A stretch of DNA of 36,840 bases. Source: Bacillota bacterium (GTDB taxonomy: Bacteria > Bacillota > Dethiobacteria > DTU022). Below the pieces are notes generated by a model. It ran no database searches, was not told the DNA's origin, and worked only from the letters and a program-made list of their open reading frames with translations. The position numbers were made by a program, and so were the translations under genes. The stretch spans positions 1 through 36,840 of the forward strand of contig JAGYMW010000018.1 in assembly GCA_018400435.1 (NCBI GenBank), in the 5' to 3' direction. Within the stretch, counting starts at the first letter, position 1. Every line of letters begins with the position of its first letter. Of the stretch, positions 7,219 to 16,137 are shown piece by piece.

Positions 7219-7398
7219 GATGGGAGAGTCCGAATAGTGGACGCCGAAGGAGCAACTTTTCGCCCGGCAGGCGAAGGGGAAACTCTCAGGCTTCAGTACC
7301 ATCGGGGGATGAAACTCTGGAGAGAACCCGCTGCTGCGGGGCACCGACGGGGAAAGGCCTCCTAATTATTTAGAGGGCAATCTCTCAGGTAGCAGGGA
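7219..7398 (+). promoter_or_regulatory. Tandem glycine riboswitch (two gcvT-type aptamers)
   Basis: Two consecutive glycine aptamers are recognisable. Aptamer 1 (about 7219-7299) has GGGAGAGT, GACGCCGAAGGAGCAA and a closing GGCGAAGGGGAAACTCTCAGG-like segment. Aptamer 2 (about 7303-7400) has AACTCTGGAGAGA, GGCACCGACGGGGAAA and GGCAATCTCTCAGG, ending in GGACAGAG. This is the double arrangement known upstream of gcvT operons, in which glycine binding promotes expression. It directly precedes the terminator and gcvT, so transcription of the glycine cleavage genes should rise with glycine. Confidence 0.95.
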
Positions 7399-7438
7399 CA
7401 GAGCTAAGCCTTTTGGCTTGCTCTGTTCTTTTTGTTTT
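7398..7438 (+). terminator. Riboswitch-controlled intrinsic terminator
   Basis: ACAGAGC(T)AAGCC (7398-7410) pairs with GGCTTGCTCTGT (7415-7426) across a TTTT loop and is followed by a T-rich run to 7438. The left arm begins inside the conserved GGACAGAG end of the second aptamer, so aptamer closure and terminator formation are mutually exclusive. This is the expected ON-switch layout. It ends 36 bp before the gcvT start. Confidence 0.9.
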
Positions 7439-7473
7439 ATGAGAGAAAAATTGAAAGGAGGATGATACAACTG

Positions 7474-8577
7474 ATGAGTGAAGCGAAGAAGACCCCGTTT
7501 TATGAAAAACATGTTGCCCTGGAAGGGAAAATTGTTGACTACAGTGGCTGGCTTCTGCCGGTGCAGTTCCCGCAGGGGCTGGTGGAGGAAGTCCATGCTA
7601 CCCGTCGGAAAGCAACGCTTTTTGATGTCTCACACATGGGGGAGGTTAGCGTCGAGGGGAAAGATGCGGAAGCTTTCCTGCAGAAGGTTGTTACCAACGA
7701 CATATCCGGTTTAAAAGATGGAGCAATTATTTACAGCCCTGTTTGTTATCCCGATGGGGGCGTGGTGGACGACATCCTGATTTACCGCATTAACAAAAAC
7801 AACTTTTTCCTGGTAGTCAATGCAGCCAACACGGATAAGGATTATGACTGGTTCCTGGAAAATCTCTCCGGCGATGTCGAGCTGCAGAACCTGTCACCCC
7901 ATTTTGCCCAGCTGGCCCTGCAGGGGCCGGAAAGTGTGGCCATCCTGCAGCAGATTACCGCTGAGCCGCTGGCGGAGATGAAATACTACCACTTCAAGAA
8001 AGATGTTGCTGTGGCCGGGGTGAAGTGCATTGTTTCGCGAACCGGGTACACTGGAGAAGACGGTTTTGAAGTTTACTGTTCCAATGATGAAGCCCCTTCT
8101 CTCTGGGATGCCATCTGGGAAGCAGGCCAAAAGCATGATCTGAGCCCGGCCGGCCTGGGCGCCAGGGATGTGCTGCGGTTGGAAGCGGCAATGCCTCTTT
8201 ACGGCCATGAACTGGAAAGGGAAATCACCCCCCTGCAAGCCCGTCTGGATCGCTTTGTAGCCCTGGAGAAGCCCGTTTCTTTCAACGGGCAGGAAGCGCT
8301 GCGCAGGCAGAAGCAGGAGGGGATGAAAAGGTTGCTTTTTGGTCTGGAAATGCTTGAGCGTGGAGTGCCGCGTGAAGGTTACCCTGTTACAGCGGGGGAA
8401 GAGGAAATTGGCTGGGTCAGCAGTGGTTCATATTCACCGACCCTGGATAAATTTATTGCCATGGCTTTCCTCGATCCTGAAGTGGTGAAGGCGAACGAAG
8501 AACTGAAGGTTGTAATCCGCAGCCGTTCATACCGGGCGCGGACAACAAAATTGCCTTTTTACAGGAGGGAAAAATGA
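7474..8577 (+). CDS. gcvT: Glycine cleavage system T protein (aminomethyltransferase)
   Basis: A 367-residue T protein: it moves the aminomethyl group's C1 unit from GcvH to tetrahydrofolate, releasing ammonia and giving 5,10-methylene-THF. It opens MSEAKKTPFYEKHV, then has FDVSHMGEV, the folate-binding region LALQGPES, and RTGYTGEDGFEVY with LGARDVLRLEAAMPLYGHEL, all hallmark segments. The ATG at 7474 follows AAAGGAGG with a rather long 12-base gap. The other in-frame ATG at 7462 abuts the ribosome site and is unlikely. It is the first gene after the glycine riboswitch and overlaps gcvH by 4 bases. Confidence 0.97.
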   Translation: MSEAKKTPFYEKHVALEGKIVDYSGWLLPVQFPQGLVEEVHATRRKATLFDVSHMGEVSVEGKDAEAFLQKVVTNDISGLKDGAIIYSPVCYPDGGVVDDILIYRINKNNFFLVVNAANTDKDYDWFLENLSGDVELQNLSPHFAQLALQGPESVAILQQITAEPLAEMKYYHFKKDVAVAGVKCIVSRTGYTGEDGFEVYCSNDEAPSLWDAIWEAGQKHDLSPAGLGARDVLRLEAAMPLYGHELEREITPLQARLDRFVALEKPVSFNGQEALRRQKQEGMKRLLFGLEMLERGVPREGYPVTAGEEEIGWVSSGSYSPTLDKFIAMAFLDPEVVKANEELKVVIRSRSYRARTTKLPFYRREK

Positions 8578-8975
8578 TGGATTACAAGATTGTTGACGGC
8601 GTAAGGTACACCCAGAAGCATGAGTGGGTACGCCCGGAGGGCGAAACAGCAAAAGTGGGTCTTTCGGATTATGCCCAGGATAAACTGGGGGAAATTGTCT
8701 TTGTGGAGCTCCCCGAAGTGGGTGTGGAAGTGGAAGCGGGCAAGAGTTCGGCCGTAATCGAATCGGTTAAGGCGGTGGCCGATCTTTATGCGCCCATTGA
8801 TGGAAAAGTAGTTGAAGTAAATGAAGAGTTGCTCGATCAGCCCGAGCTGATCAATTCGGATCCCTACGGTGAAGGCTGGGTCTACAAGGTTGAAATCAGG
8901 GACGGAAACCAGCTGGAGATACTGATGGACAAGAAGGCTTATGAAGTCTTTGTCGCAGAGGAGGAGGAGGAGTAG
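8574..8975 (+). CDS. gcvH: Glycine cleavage system H protein (lipoyl carrier)
   Basis: A 133-residue H protein, the lipoylated shuttle between the P, T and L proteins. The lipoylation site is K66 in AVIESVKAVADLYAP, with the family's GLSDYAQDKLGEIVFVELP upstream. The C-terminal helix ends in a run of glutamates. The start overlaps the gcvT stop as ATGA, and a second ATG follows at once at 8577. It is the natural substrate of the LipM octanoyltransferase and the paired radical-SAM proteins encoded 3.5-6 kb downstream. Confidence 0.97.
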   Translation: MMDYKIVDGVRYTQKHEWVRPEGETAKVGLSDYAQDKLGEIVFVELPEVGVEVEAGKSSAVIESVKAVADLYAPIDGKVVEVNEELLDQPELINSDPYGEGWVYKVEIRDGNQLEILMDKKAYEVFVAEEEEE

Positions 8976-8978
8976 TCT

Positions 8979-10328
8979 ATGGGTGGTAAACATTACTTGC
9001 CCCTGACCGATGAAGACAGGAAGGAGATGCTCGCTGCAATCGGAGCCCGATCAATGGAGGATCTCTTCAGTGATATACCTTCTGAAATGAGAGTAAAAGG
9101 AAAGCTAGCCTTATCTCCGGCTCTGTCGGAATCGGAGGCACTGAAACATTTAAGTGAACTTGCGGCCAAGAACAGGCATACCGACAGCTGTGTTTCATTC
9201 ATGGGGGCGGGCATCTATGATCATTTCATTCCTTCCGTGGTCAAACATGTAATTGGACGAAGTGAATTTTGCACTTCCTACACTCCCTACCAGCCGGAAG
9301 TGAGCCAGGGCATCCTGCAGGCAATTTTTGAATACCAAACTATGATCTGCCAGTTAACCGGTATGGACGTGGCTAATGCTTCCATGTATGACGGGGGAAC
9401 TGCTGTTACCGAGGGAGCGATCATGGGCTGCGGAGCAACCAGGCGTTCCAAAGTACTGGTTTCACGTTCAGTTAGTCCCTTCTACCGGGCAATCATGGCC
9501 AACTATTATGATAGCCGCGGTCTGGCCCTGGAGGAAATTCCCCTGAAAGACGGCTGTACGGATCTGGAAGAACTCGCCGAAATGGTAGATGGCGAAACCG
9601 CTTCGGTTGTAGTGCAGCAGCCCAACTTTTTCGGCCTTATTGAAGAAACCGAAGGTTTGGCCGATTTGATTCACGACCAGAAAGCGGTCCTGGTTGTCTG
9701 TGCCGATCCCATTTCTCTGCCTCTCTTGCAGCCTCCTTCTGAATACGGGGCTGATATTGTTGTTGGTGAAGGGCAGTGCCTCGGGGTGCCTTCGTCCTTC
9801 GGCGGACCTGCACTGGGCATTATCGCCGCCCGCCAGAAATTTGTCCGCCAGATGCCGGGCCGGATTGCCGGTGAAACGGTGGACAGCGAAGGAAACAGGG
9901 GCTATGTCCTGACCCTTCAAACCAGGGAACAGCACATCAGGCGGGAAAAAGCCGCTTCCAACATCTGTTCCAATCAAGCCCTGGTTGCCCTGGCAGCTTC
10001 TGTATACATGGCCACCCTCGGCCGGCAGGGAATGCGCGAAGTGGCCGAGCAATGCATCCAGAAAGCGGCTTACGCCAGGGAAAAAATCTCTGCCCTGAAG
10101 GGTTACGAAGAGGTTTTCCCGGGTCGCTGTTTCAAAGAATTCGCTGTAAAAGTGCCCGGAAAACCGGCCAATTTAAATTGCGCCCTGCTCGAGAAAAACA
10201 TCCTTGGGGGAGTGGATCTGGAACCTTTCTACCCGGAATTGAAACAGACCATGCTTTTTACCGTGACTGAAAAACGAACCGCCGAAGAGATTAATACTCT
10301 GGTTCGTGAATTGGAGGGATGGAAATGA
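8979..10328 (+). CDS. gcvPA: Glycine decarboxylase P protein, subunit 1
   Basis: A 449-residue N-terminal-type half of glycine dehydrogenase (decarboxylating). With GcvPB it releases CO2 from glycine and loads the aminomethyl group on lipoyl-GcvH. Recognisable parts are [14 protein letters not shown] at the start, [39 protein letters not shown] and the later [19 protein letters not shown]. The split P protein is usual in Bacillota, Thermotogae and archaea; one-chain forms are about 950 residues. It starts 3 bases after gcvH behind a GAGGAGGAGG tract and overlaps gcvPB by 4 bases. No anomaly is seen. Confidence 0.97.
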   Translation: MGGKHYLPLTDEDRKEMLAAIGARSMEDLFSDIPSEMRVKGKLALSPALSESEALKHLSELAAKNRHTDSCVSFMGAGIYDHFIPSVVKHVIGRSEFCTSYTPYQPEVSQGILQAIFEYQTMICQLTGMDVANASMYDGGTAVTEGAIMGCGATRRSKVLVSRSVSPFYRAIMANYYDSRGLALEEIPLKDGCTDLEELAEMVDGETASVVVQQPNFFGLIEETEGLADLIHDQKAVLVVCADPISLPLLQPPSEYGADIVVGEGQCLGVPSSFGGPALGIIAARQKFVRQMPGRIAGETVDSEGNRGYVLTLQTREQHIRREKAASNICSNQALVALAASVYMATLGRQGMREVAEQCIQKAAYAREKISALKGYEEVFPGRCFKEFAVKVPGKPANLNCALLEKNILGGVDLEPFYPELKQTMLFTVTEKRTAEEINTLVRELEGWK

Positions 10329-11782
10329 GAAAGCCGAAAGCACTGTTATTTGAAATGAGCCGGTCGGGCCGCCTGGGTTATTCTCTGCCCGATTGTGATG
10401 TCCCCGAGAAGCCGCTGGCCGAGCTTATCCCTGAAAAACACCAGCGCAGTGAACCTCTTGATCTGCCTGAACTTTCGGAAGGGGAGATTATCCGCCATTT
10501 CACGGAGCTCTCGACCCGCAATTTCGGTGTCGATACAGGGTTTTACCCTCTCGGATCCTGCACCATGAAATACAATCCGAAAGTGAACGAGGAAACTGCT
10601 GCTCTGTCCGGATTTTCTTTGCTCCATCCCTGCCAGCCGGAGGAGACTGTCCAGGGCGCTCTTGAACTGCTTTACAAGATGGAGCAGGAGCTGAAGGAAC
10701 TGACCGGTATGGATCGATTTACTCTGCAGCCGGCCGCCGGCGCGCACGGCGAGCTGACCGGTTTGATGGTCATCCAGGCCTATCACCACCATCGTGGCGA
10801 CAGCAAACGCAACCGGGTGCTTATCCCCCTGTCGGCGCACGGCACAAACCCGGCCACGGTCAGCATGGCCGGCTACGAGGTGGTGCAGGTGCCATGTGAC
10901 GAACGCGGCCTGGTAGACCTTGAAGCTTTAAAAGAGGCGGTGGATGAAAATACCTCTGCTCTGATGCTGACCAACCCGAGCACACTGGGCCTGTTTGAAG
11001 AAGATATTGTGGCCATTGCCAGAACGGTTCATGAAGCGGGTGGGCTCCTCTATTATGACGGGGCGAACATGAATGCGATTATGGGTTACATCCGTCCCGG
11101 TGATATGGGGTTTGATGTCGTTCATCTCAACCTCCATAAAACTATGTCCACACCACACGGCGGTGGCGGACCGGGCAGCGGCCCGGTGGGAGTTAAAGAA
11201 AGGTTGATTCCTTTCCTGCCTGTCCCGCTGGTTGATAACAAAAATGATCAGTTCTTTTTTAATTACGATTTACCTGAAAGTATCGGCAAAATGCATTCCT
11301 TTTATGGAAACTTCGGGGTAGTCGTAAAAGCCTATACCTATCTGCGGATGATGGGCGCGGAAGGCCTGAAGCAGGCTTCGGGGGATGCTGTATTAAATGC
11401 AAATTACCTGATGAACCTGCTGAAGAAAAACTACTGGCTGCCCTATGACCGAATTTGCAAGCACGAATTTGTCCTCTCGGCCAAACCGGAGAAAAAGAAA
11501 GGTGCAGGCGCCGGAGATATTGCCAAGGCGCTTTTGGACCGCGGTTTTCATCCGCCGACGGTCTATTTCCCGCTGATAGTGGAAGATGCGTTAATGATCG
11601 AACCAACTGAAACGGAAACGAAGGAAACCCTTGATGCTTTCGCCGAAGTGATGACGGAAATTGCAAAGGATATTGATGAGGATGCTGAAAAGGTAGCCCA
11701 CGGGCCCTACAACACGGTAGTCGGGCGGCTCGATGAGGTACAGGCGGCTCGCAATCCTGTTCTGCGCTGGGAAAAGAAATAG
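10325..11782 (+). CDS. gcvPB: Glycine decarboxylase P protein, subunit 2 (PLP-binding)
   Basis: A 485-residue catalytic half of the P protein. The pyridoxal-phosphate lysine is K272 in [20 protein letters not shown], with [24 protein letters not shown] near the N-terminus and [18 protein letters not shown] before the cofactor site. The start at 10325 (MRKPKALLF) is preferred over the ATG at 10319 because GGAGGG ends immediately before 10319. The chosen ATG overlaps the gcvPA stop (ATGA). This is the last gene of the contiguous gcv block; 328 bp with little coding content follow before the lipoate genes. Confidence 0.97.
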   Translation: MRKPKALLFEMSRSGRLGYSLPDCDVPEKPLAELIPEKHQRSEPLDLPELSEGEIIRHFTELSTRNFGVDTGFYPLGSCTMKYNPKVNEETAALSGFSLLHPCQPEETVQGALELLYKMEQELKELTGMDRFTLQPAAGAHGELTGLMVIQAYHHHRGDSKRNRVLIPLSAHGTNPATVSMAGYEVVQVPCDERGLVDLEALKEAVDENTSALMLTNPSTLGLFEEDIVAIARTVHEAGGLLYYDGANMNAIMGYIRPGDMGFDVVHLNLHKTMSTPHGGGGPGSGPVGVKERLIPFLPVPLVDNKNDQFFFNYDLPESIGKMHSFYGNFGVVVKAYTYLRMMGAEGLKQASGDAVLNANYLMNLLKKNYWLPYDRICKHEFVLSAKPEKKKGAGAGDIAKALLDRGFHPPTVYFPLIVEDALMIEPTETETKETLDAFAEVMTEIAKDIDEDAEKVAHGPYNTVVGRLDEVQAARNPVLRWEKK

Positions 11783-11846
11783 GCTAAGTATACAGTTGAA
11801 AGGGGAGGTCGGAAGGAAAGTGTTTTCGTGCTTCCCCTCTTTAATC

Positions 11847-11916
11847 GGAGATGGGATGTCAGATTTCGGAAGTCAGAAAGCGGATGTTGGATGTTTGAAA
11901 TTGGAAGCAGAAGATC
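11847..11916. repeat. Degenerate tandem heptamer repeat in the gcvPB-lipS2 gap
   Basis: Ten consecutive 7-base units can be read in register: GGAGATG, GGATGTC, AGATTTC, GGAAGTC, AGAAAGC, GGATGTT, GGATGTT, TGAAATT, GGAAGCA, GAAGATC (consensus about GGAWGTY). Period 7 does not preserve a reading frame, so this is non-coding. The rest of the gap (11783-12110) has an imperfect G-rich/C-rich pairing around 11797-11842 that might be a weak gcvPB terminator, then AT-rich sequence up to GCGGAGGT before the next start. I see no clear promoter. Confidence 0.7.
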
Positions 11917-12110
11917 GGTGTTAAGGTATATTAAATTTGAAGTTTGTTTTAACCAGAAGCAAATAATGAATCTTTTTTAAGCAGGCAGATTTTAATTCTA
12001 AAAAAGCAGGGTTTAATTTGCAGGATTAACGGGGCCGGGCTGGAAATAAGGTTTAACATCTCAGTCCTTAATGGGATGCCTGTGATATTATTTAGCGGAG
12101 GTATAGAAAA

Positions 12111-12983
12111 TTGGCCGGTAACCCTGAATTGGAACGTTTGCTTGAAAGGGCCTGGGAAGTGCGAAGAACCTTTTTCCCGGACAGTATTGAGTTTTCAGCT
12201 CCCAACCGGACCCTTTCGGTTTCCGTTACAGGGGGACACTGTGACCTCAACTGTGCCCACTGTGCCGGCGTATATCTGCAGCACATGGTTCCGCTGGAAA
12301 AAGTTCTGCCGGGCAAAAAAGGCCGGGAGAAAAGTTACCTGGTTTCCGGCGGATGCACCAGGGAAGGGCGAGTTCCCCTGCTGGAGAGATGGGCTGAACT
12401 TAAAGAACTGGCCGGCCGGGGGAGGCTCAATATGCATACCGGACTCGTTTCCGATACGGAAGCCGCCAGGCTGTCTGAAATATCTTCGGTGATCTCCTTT
12501 GATTTTGTTGGTGATAATGAAACGATTGCCTCCGTTTATGGACTGCCGGCCACTGTGGAAGATTATCTTGCTTCTTACCGCAGCCTGCAGAAATATTCCC
12601 GGGTAGTGCCCCATCTCTGTATCGGCCTCAGCTGCGGAGTGATAAAAGGAGAATACAAAGCGCTCGAAATGTTACGGCAGGAAGCGGTGGAAGCGATCAG
12701 TATGCTTGTTTTCCGTCCTACTGCCGGAACCCCATTTGCCAACTGTGATCCGCCGCCATCTGACGAAGTAGGCCGTTTTTTGGCTACTGCCCGACTGATG
12801 TTCCCGAGCACGCCGCTCTATCTGGGATGTATGCGCCCCGGCGGCCGCTACCGGGAAGACCTTGACTGTCTGGCTATCAGGGCAGGGTTTAACAAGATTG
12901 TCCTGCCCACTCCGGGAGCCCGCCAGCTGGCTTACGATTTTGGCCTGTCGATAACCTTATCCGAGGAGTGTTGTTCACTGTGA
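12111..12983 (+). CDS. lipS2: Radical-SAM protein, LipS2-type lipoyl synthase component
   Basis: A 290-residue radical-SAM enzyme with the Fe-S motif C44-x3-C48-x2-C51 (HCDLNCAHC). Later blocks are FDFVGDNETIASVYGL, VPHLCIGLSCGVIKGE, RPTAGTP and LYLGCMRPGGRYREDLDCLA. These resemble the biotin-synthase-related group long listed as an uncharacterised BioB homologue (COG1856). Members of that group pair with a second radical-SAM protein as LipS1/LipS2, a lipoyl synthase unrelated to LipA, first shown in Thermococcus kodakarensis. The start is TTG at 12111 with GCGGAGGT upstream. It overlaps the next gene by 4 bases, with lipM and lpd following and gcvH upstream, which strongly supports lipoate assembly. 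The S1/S2 numbering is from memory and could be swapped. Confidence 0.75.
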   Translation: MAGNPELERLLERAWEVRRTFFPDSIEFSAPNRTLSVSVTGGHCDLNCAHCAGVYLQHMVPLEKVLPGKKGREKSYLVSGGCTREGRVPLLERWAELKELAGRGRLNMHTGLVSDTEAARLSEISSVISFDFVGDNETIASVYGLPATVEDYLASYRSLQKYSRVVPHLCIGLSCGVIKGEYKALEMLRQEAVEAISMLVFRPTAGTPFANCDPPPSDEVGRFLATARLMFPSTPLYLGCMRPGGRYREDLDCLAIRAGFNKIVLPTPGARQLAYDFGLSITLSEECCSL

Positions 12984-13945
12984 TCCGTGTTTCAGCAGGC
13001 ACCGCTGCCTGTTTTGGTCTTTCAAACAACCGTATGGATGCCTATCCAACTACTGCTTACTTGCTGTCCGGCAATCGCTGCCTGATGAACTGTGCCTTCT
13101 GTCCCCAGGGCAGTGGGGACGGGGAAAGCTTTAAGAAGTTGGGACGGATCACCTGGCCCGCTTATCCATGGTCTGCGGTGGAGGAAGTTCTTCCAGCGGC
13201 TGAACAGAAAGGGATAAAACGGATCTGCCTCCAGTCAGTCAGGCACAGGGAAGGGATTAAACCTTTGCTCGAATTGATCGGTAGATTGAAGGGCTTATCG
13301 ACTCTTCCCCTCTCCCTGTCGGCCTGGATAAGCAGGGAGGAAGAGGGAAGTGCGCTCTTTGACGCCGGTGTGGACAGGATTAGCATTTCGATTGATGTGG
13401 TTAATGAAGAAGCTCATCGGGAGATTAAAGGGGGATCACTGCAAAACCGGCTCAACCTGCTGCTGCGGTGCGCTGAGAAGAATCCCGGCCGGATGAGCAC
13501 CCACCTGATCTGTGGCCTTGGTGAAAGTGAACATGAGATGCTGGCCCTGATTGATAAGCTGCTGCAGGCCGGAATAACCGTTGCTCTCTTTGCTTTTACG
13601 CCGTTGAAAGGAACCCCCATGGAAAATCAGACCCCGCCTGAGAAAACTTCTTACCGTCGCATTCAGACCGGCCATTACCTCCTGCAGGAAAACCTGTCCA
13701 GCTTCACTTCTTTTAAGTTTTCCGACGGACGCCTGGTTTCTTTCGGTGATCTGGATGAAGAATTGACTTCCCTGCTCGGCGATGGGGATGCTTTTCGAAC
13801 GAGCGGCTGTCCCGGCTGCAACCGACCTTATTACAATGAACGCCCCGGGCAGACACTCTATAACTATCACCGTCCCCTGAAGAAAGAAGAAAAAGAAAAA
13901 GCGCTCCGGGATTTAAGGGCTTCACTTTCCCTGGAGAGAATATAA
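12980..13945 (+). CDS. lipS1: Radical-SAM protein, LipS1-type lipoyl synthase component
   Basis: A 321-residue radical-SAM enzyme. It opens MIRVSAGTAACFGL and has the cluster motif C34-x3-C38-x2-C41 (RCLMNCAFCPQ). A C-terminal C277-x2-C280 pair (SGCPGCNRPYYNERPG) may help hold an auxiliary, sacrificial Fe-S cluster, which is needed because lipoyl synthases take sulfur from such a cluster. It resembles the biotin-synthase-related group COG2516. GTG at 12980 is chosen because it overlaps the previous stop (GTGA) behind GAGGAG; an in-frame GTG at 12968 would lie on the ribosome site itself. Together with the preceding gene it should convert octanoyl-GcvH to lipoyl-GcvH. Function is inferred from family and context. 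Confidence 0.75.
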   Translation: MIRVSAGTAACFGLSNNRMDAYPTTAYLLSGNRCLMNCAFCPQGSGDGESFKKLGRITWPAYPWSAVEEVLPAAEQKGIKRICLQSVRHREGIKPLLELIGRLKGLSTLPLSLSAWISREEEGSALFDAGVDRISISIDVVNEEAHREIKGGSLQNRLNLLLRCAEKNPGRMSTHLICGLGESEHEMLALIDKLLQAGITVALFAFTPLKGTPMENQTPPEKTSYRRIQTGHYLLQENLSSFTSFKFSDGRLVSFGDLDEELTSLLGDGDAFRTSGCPGCNRPYYNERPGQTLYNYHRPLKKEEKEKALRDLRASLSLERI

Positions 13946-13958
13946 GGAGGAAAAAGTC

Positions 13959-14738
13959 TTGCTACACCAGTGGCGTCTTATCATGGATCCTCCGATGCGC
14001 GGAGAAAAAAATATGGAAAAAGACCTGGCCATCATGGAAGAAGTTGCTGCCGGGGAAAGCCTTCCCACCCTGCGTATTTACCGGTGGTCGCCTCCCGCCG
14101 TTTCCCTCGGCTATTTCCAGGATGAAAATGAAGTAGTTGACCTGACTGCCTGTGCGGAAGCTGGTATCGATGTGGTACGCCGCTCCACCGGCGGGCGGGC
14201 TGTCCTCCACGATCGGGAACTTACTTACAGCATAATTGTTCCTGAAGCAAACCCCTTTATCAACAACGGTGGGGTAATGGATTCTTATCGTGCCATAAGC
14301 CGCGGCCTGATAACCGCTTTTAACCTGCTGGGGATACCTGCTTATCTAACTCCGGAAAAAGAAAAGCGGTCGGTATTGGCCCCCGGGTCCTGTTTCGATA
14401 CCCCATCAGCCTATGAAATACAGGTTGACGGGAAAAAGGTAGTGGGTAGCGCCCAGCTTCGCCGGAAAGGGATTGTTCTGCAGCACGGCTCGATTCTCTT
14501 TGCCCTGCCTCTCGATCTATACCAACGGGTCCTGAAAAAGGATCCCCACCGTTTGGGTGATAAAAGGAAACGGGTTGAACTGGGTGAAAAAGCGGCCGGC
14601 CTGCTTGATCTCGGCTGCAATGTTAACTATGAAAAGATGACCAGGGCCCTGGTCAAGGCTTTTTCCATGGTCATCCCTGCTGTATTTACCAGCATACGCA
14701 TATTCAAGGAAGAAAAGGGGGAATCAATAGATGGGTGA
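13959..14738 (+). CDS. lipM: Octanoyl-ACP:GcvH octanoyltransferase (LipM-like)
   Basis: A 259-residue member of the lipoate-protein-ligase fold (BPL/LplA/LipB). Motifs are RRSTGGRAVLHDRELTYS, PGSCFDTPSAYEIQVDGKK and VGSAQLRRKGIVLQHGSIL. The cysteine in GSCFDTPS (C145) matches the acyl-thioester nucleophile of Bacillus LipM (C150), which argues for octanoyl transfer from ACP to GcvH rather than ATP-dependent lipoate ligation. The start is TTG at 13959, eight bases after AAGGAGG. It lies 13 bp after lipS1 and overlaps lpdA by 8 bases. LipM would supply octanoyl-GcvH to the paired radical-SAM enzymes. A ligase activity is the alternative. Confidence 0.85.
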   Translation: MLHQWRLIMDPPMRGEKNMEKDLAIMEEVAAGESLPTLRIYRWSPPAVSLGYFQDENEVVDLTACAEAGIDVVRRSTGGRAVLHDRELTYSIIVPEANPFINNGGVMDSYRAISRGLITAFNLLGIPAYLTPEKEKRSVLAPGSCFDTPSAYEIQVDGKKVVGSAQLRRKGIVLQHGSILFALPLDLYQRVLKKDPHRLGDKRKRVELGEKAAGLLDLGCNVNYEKMTRALVKAFSMVIPAVFTSIRIFKEEKGESIDG

Positions 14739-16137
14739 GAAGTACCGGGTTGTAATTATCGGCAGTGGTCCTGGCGGCTATCTGGCTGCTCTGAGGGCGG
14801 GATCGCTTGGCTTGAAAACAGCGATAGTTGAAAAAGAAGATCTTGGCGGCGTTTGTTTAAACCGTGGCTGTATTCCCACCAAAGTGCTTACCCACGGGGC
14901 CGCCTTCTACAGGCGTCTCCAGCGGGCTGATGAATTTGGCTTCAAGTTTAACAACATAGAATTTTCCTATACCCGACTGCAGGAAAAGAAAAAGGCGGTG
15001 GTCGATGAGCTGGTTGGCCACGTTGCCGAGCTACTGAAAAGGAGCAAGGTCGATTTCTTTGACGGGGTTGGTAAAGTCTTGAATCCCCACCGGGTGGTTG
15101 TGGGTTTGAATGAGGGTGGAGAAGTTGATCTGGAAACGGAAAACGTTATCCTGGCTACGGGCAGCGAAGAAATTTATCCGCCCACTCCCGGCCTGGATCT
15201 GCCGGGGGTAATTACTTCCCGCGAAGCGCTGGTTCTTGAAGAGCTACCGGAAACGATGGCTGTCATAGGAGGCGGAGTGATTGCCCTGGAAATGGCTTCT
15301 ATATTTTTGGGGCTTGGTACAAAAGTGACCATTGTTCATCGCAGTGAAAGATTATTGCGGCGCATGGACCTGGAAATGGTCCGCCGCCTTTCCACTTATA
15401 TACGCCGGGCCGGCTTGGAAATTAAGATGAATACTCCGGTACAGAAAATAGAAACAATCGACGGAGGTCTCAGATTGACCGCAACTGGCCGCAGGGGCGA
15501 AGAAATAATTGAAACGGAAAAAGTCCTCCTTTCCGTAGGCCGGAAACCGACTTTTGGTGATCAAGATCTCGACGCCCTCGGTGTTGAATACGATAATTCA
15601 GGGATAAAAGTGAATAGTAAGATGGAGACCACGGTTCCCCATATTTATGCCATCGGTGATGTCGCCGCTCCAAGTTATTACCTTGCTCATGTTGCTTACC
15701 GCCAGGGGGTAGTGGCCGCTGAAAATATTGCCGGCACGGAAGCTCATTTTGATGGCTCCGTTGTCCCTGCCTGCCTCTTTACCGATCCCGAGCTGGCCTG
15801 TGTTGGTTTAAGTGAAGAAGAGGCCAAGGAAAAGGGATTTGAAGATATAAAAATCGGCAAATTTCCCTTTTCGGCCAGTGGTAAGGCAGCCACCCAGGCT
15901 GAAACTGAAGGGGCGGTAAAAATAATTGCCGCCGGCGGAGAGCAGAAAGTCATAGGGTTCCATATACTGGGGCCCCATGCTTCCGACCTGATCCAGGAGG
16001 GTTCTCTGGCAGTAGCCAGGGGGATTGGCGCCGCAGAACTGGCCGAACTAATTCATCCCCACCCGACCCTCTCCGAAGCAGTCTGGGAAGCGGCCATGGC
16101 CGTGAATAAAACCGCTCTTCATGTGGGGCGGTTATGA
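14731..16137 (+). CDS. lpdA: Dihydrolipoyl dehydrogenase (L protein, E3)
   Basis: A 468-residue FAD disulfide oxidoreductase that reoxidises the dihydrolipoyl arm of GcvH with NAD. FAD site GSGPGGYLAALRA is at residues 11-23; redox cysteines C42 and C47 are in GGVCLNRGCIPTK. An NAD-binding GGGVIALEMASIF and the second FAD motif YAIGDVA follow. The C-terminal HPHPTLSEAVWEAA carries the catalytic His-Glu pair. Full length and standard. The gene overlaps both neighbours, so it is firmly part of the lipoate/glycine cleavage operon, completing the P, H, T, L set. Confidence 0.97.
   Translation: MGEKYRVVIIGSGPGGYLAALRAGSLGLKTAIVEKEDLGGVCLNRGCIPTKVLTHGAAFYRRLQRADEFGFKFNNIEFSYTRLQEKKKAVVDELVGHVAELLKRSKVDFFDGVGKVLNPHRVVVGLNEGGEVDLETENVILATGSEEIYPPTPGLDLPGVITSREALVLEELPETMAVIGGGVIALEMASIFLGLGTKVTIVHRSERLLRRMDLEMVRRLSTYIRRAGLEIKMNTPVQKIETIDGGLRLTATGRRGEEIIETEKVLLSVGRKPTFGDQDLDALGVEYDNSGIKVNSKMETTVPHIYAIGDVAAPSYYLAHVAYRQGVVAAENIAGTEAHFDGSVVPACLFTDPELACVGLSEEEAKEKGFEDIKIGKFPFSASGKAATQAETEGAVKIIAAGGEQKVIGFHILGPHASDLIQEGSLAVARGIGAAELAELIHPHPTLSEAVWEAAMAVNKTALHVGRL

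Noticed and set aside
12111-13945. Annotation of the two radical-SAM genes as biotin synthases
   Set aside because: No other biotin gene is near, while gcvH, lipM and lpdA surround them; their motif pattern is that of the biotin-synthase-related LipS groups.
13959-14738. Simple lipoate-protein ligase (LplA)
   Set aside because: The GSCFDTPS cysteine and overall motif order match LipM octanoyltransferases; LplA lacks this nucleophile. A ligase is kept only as an alternative.
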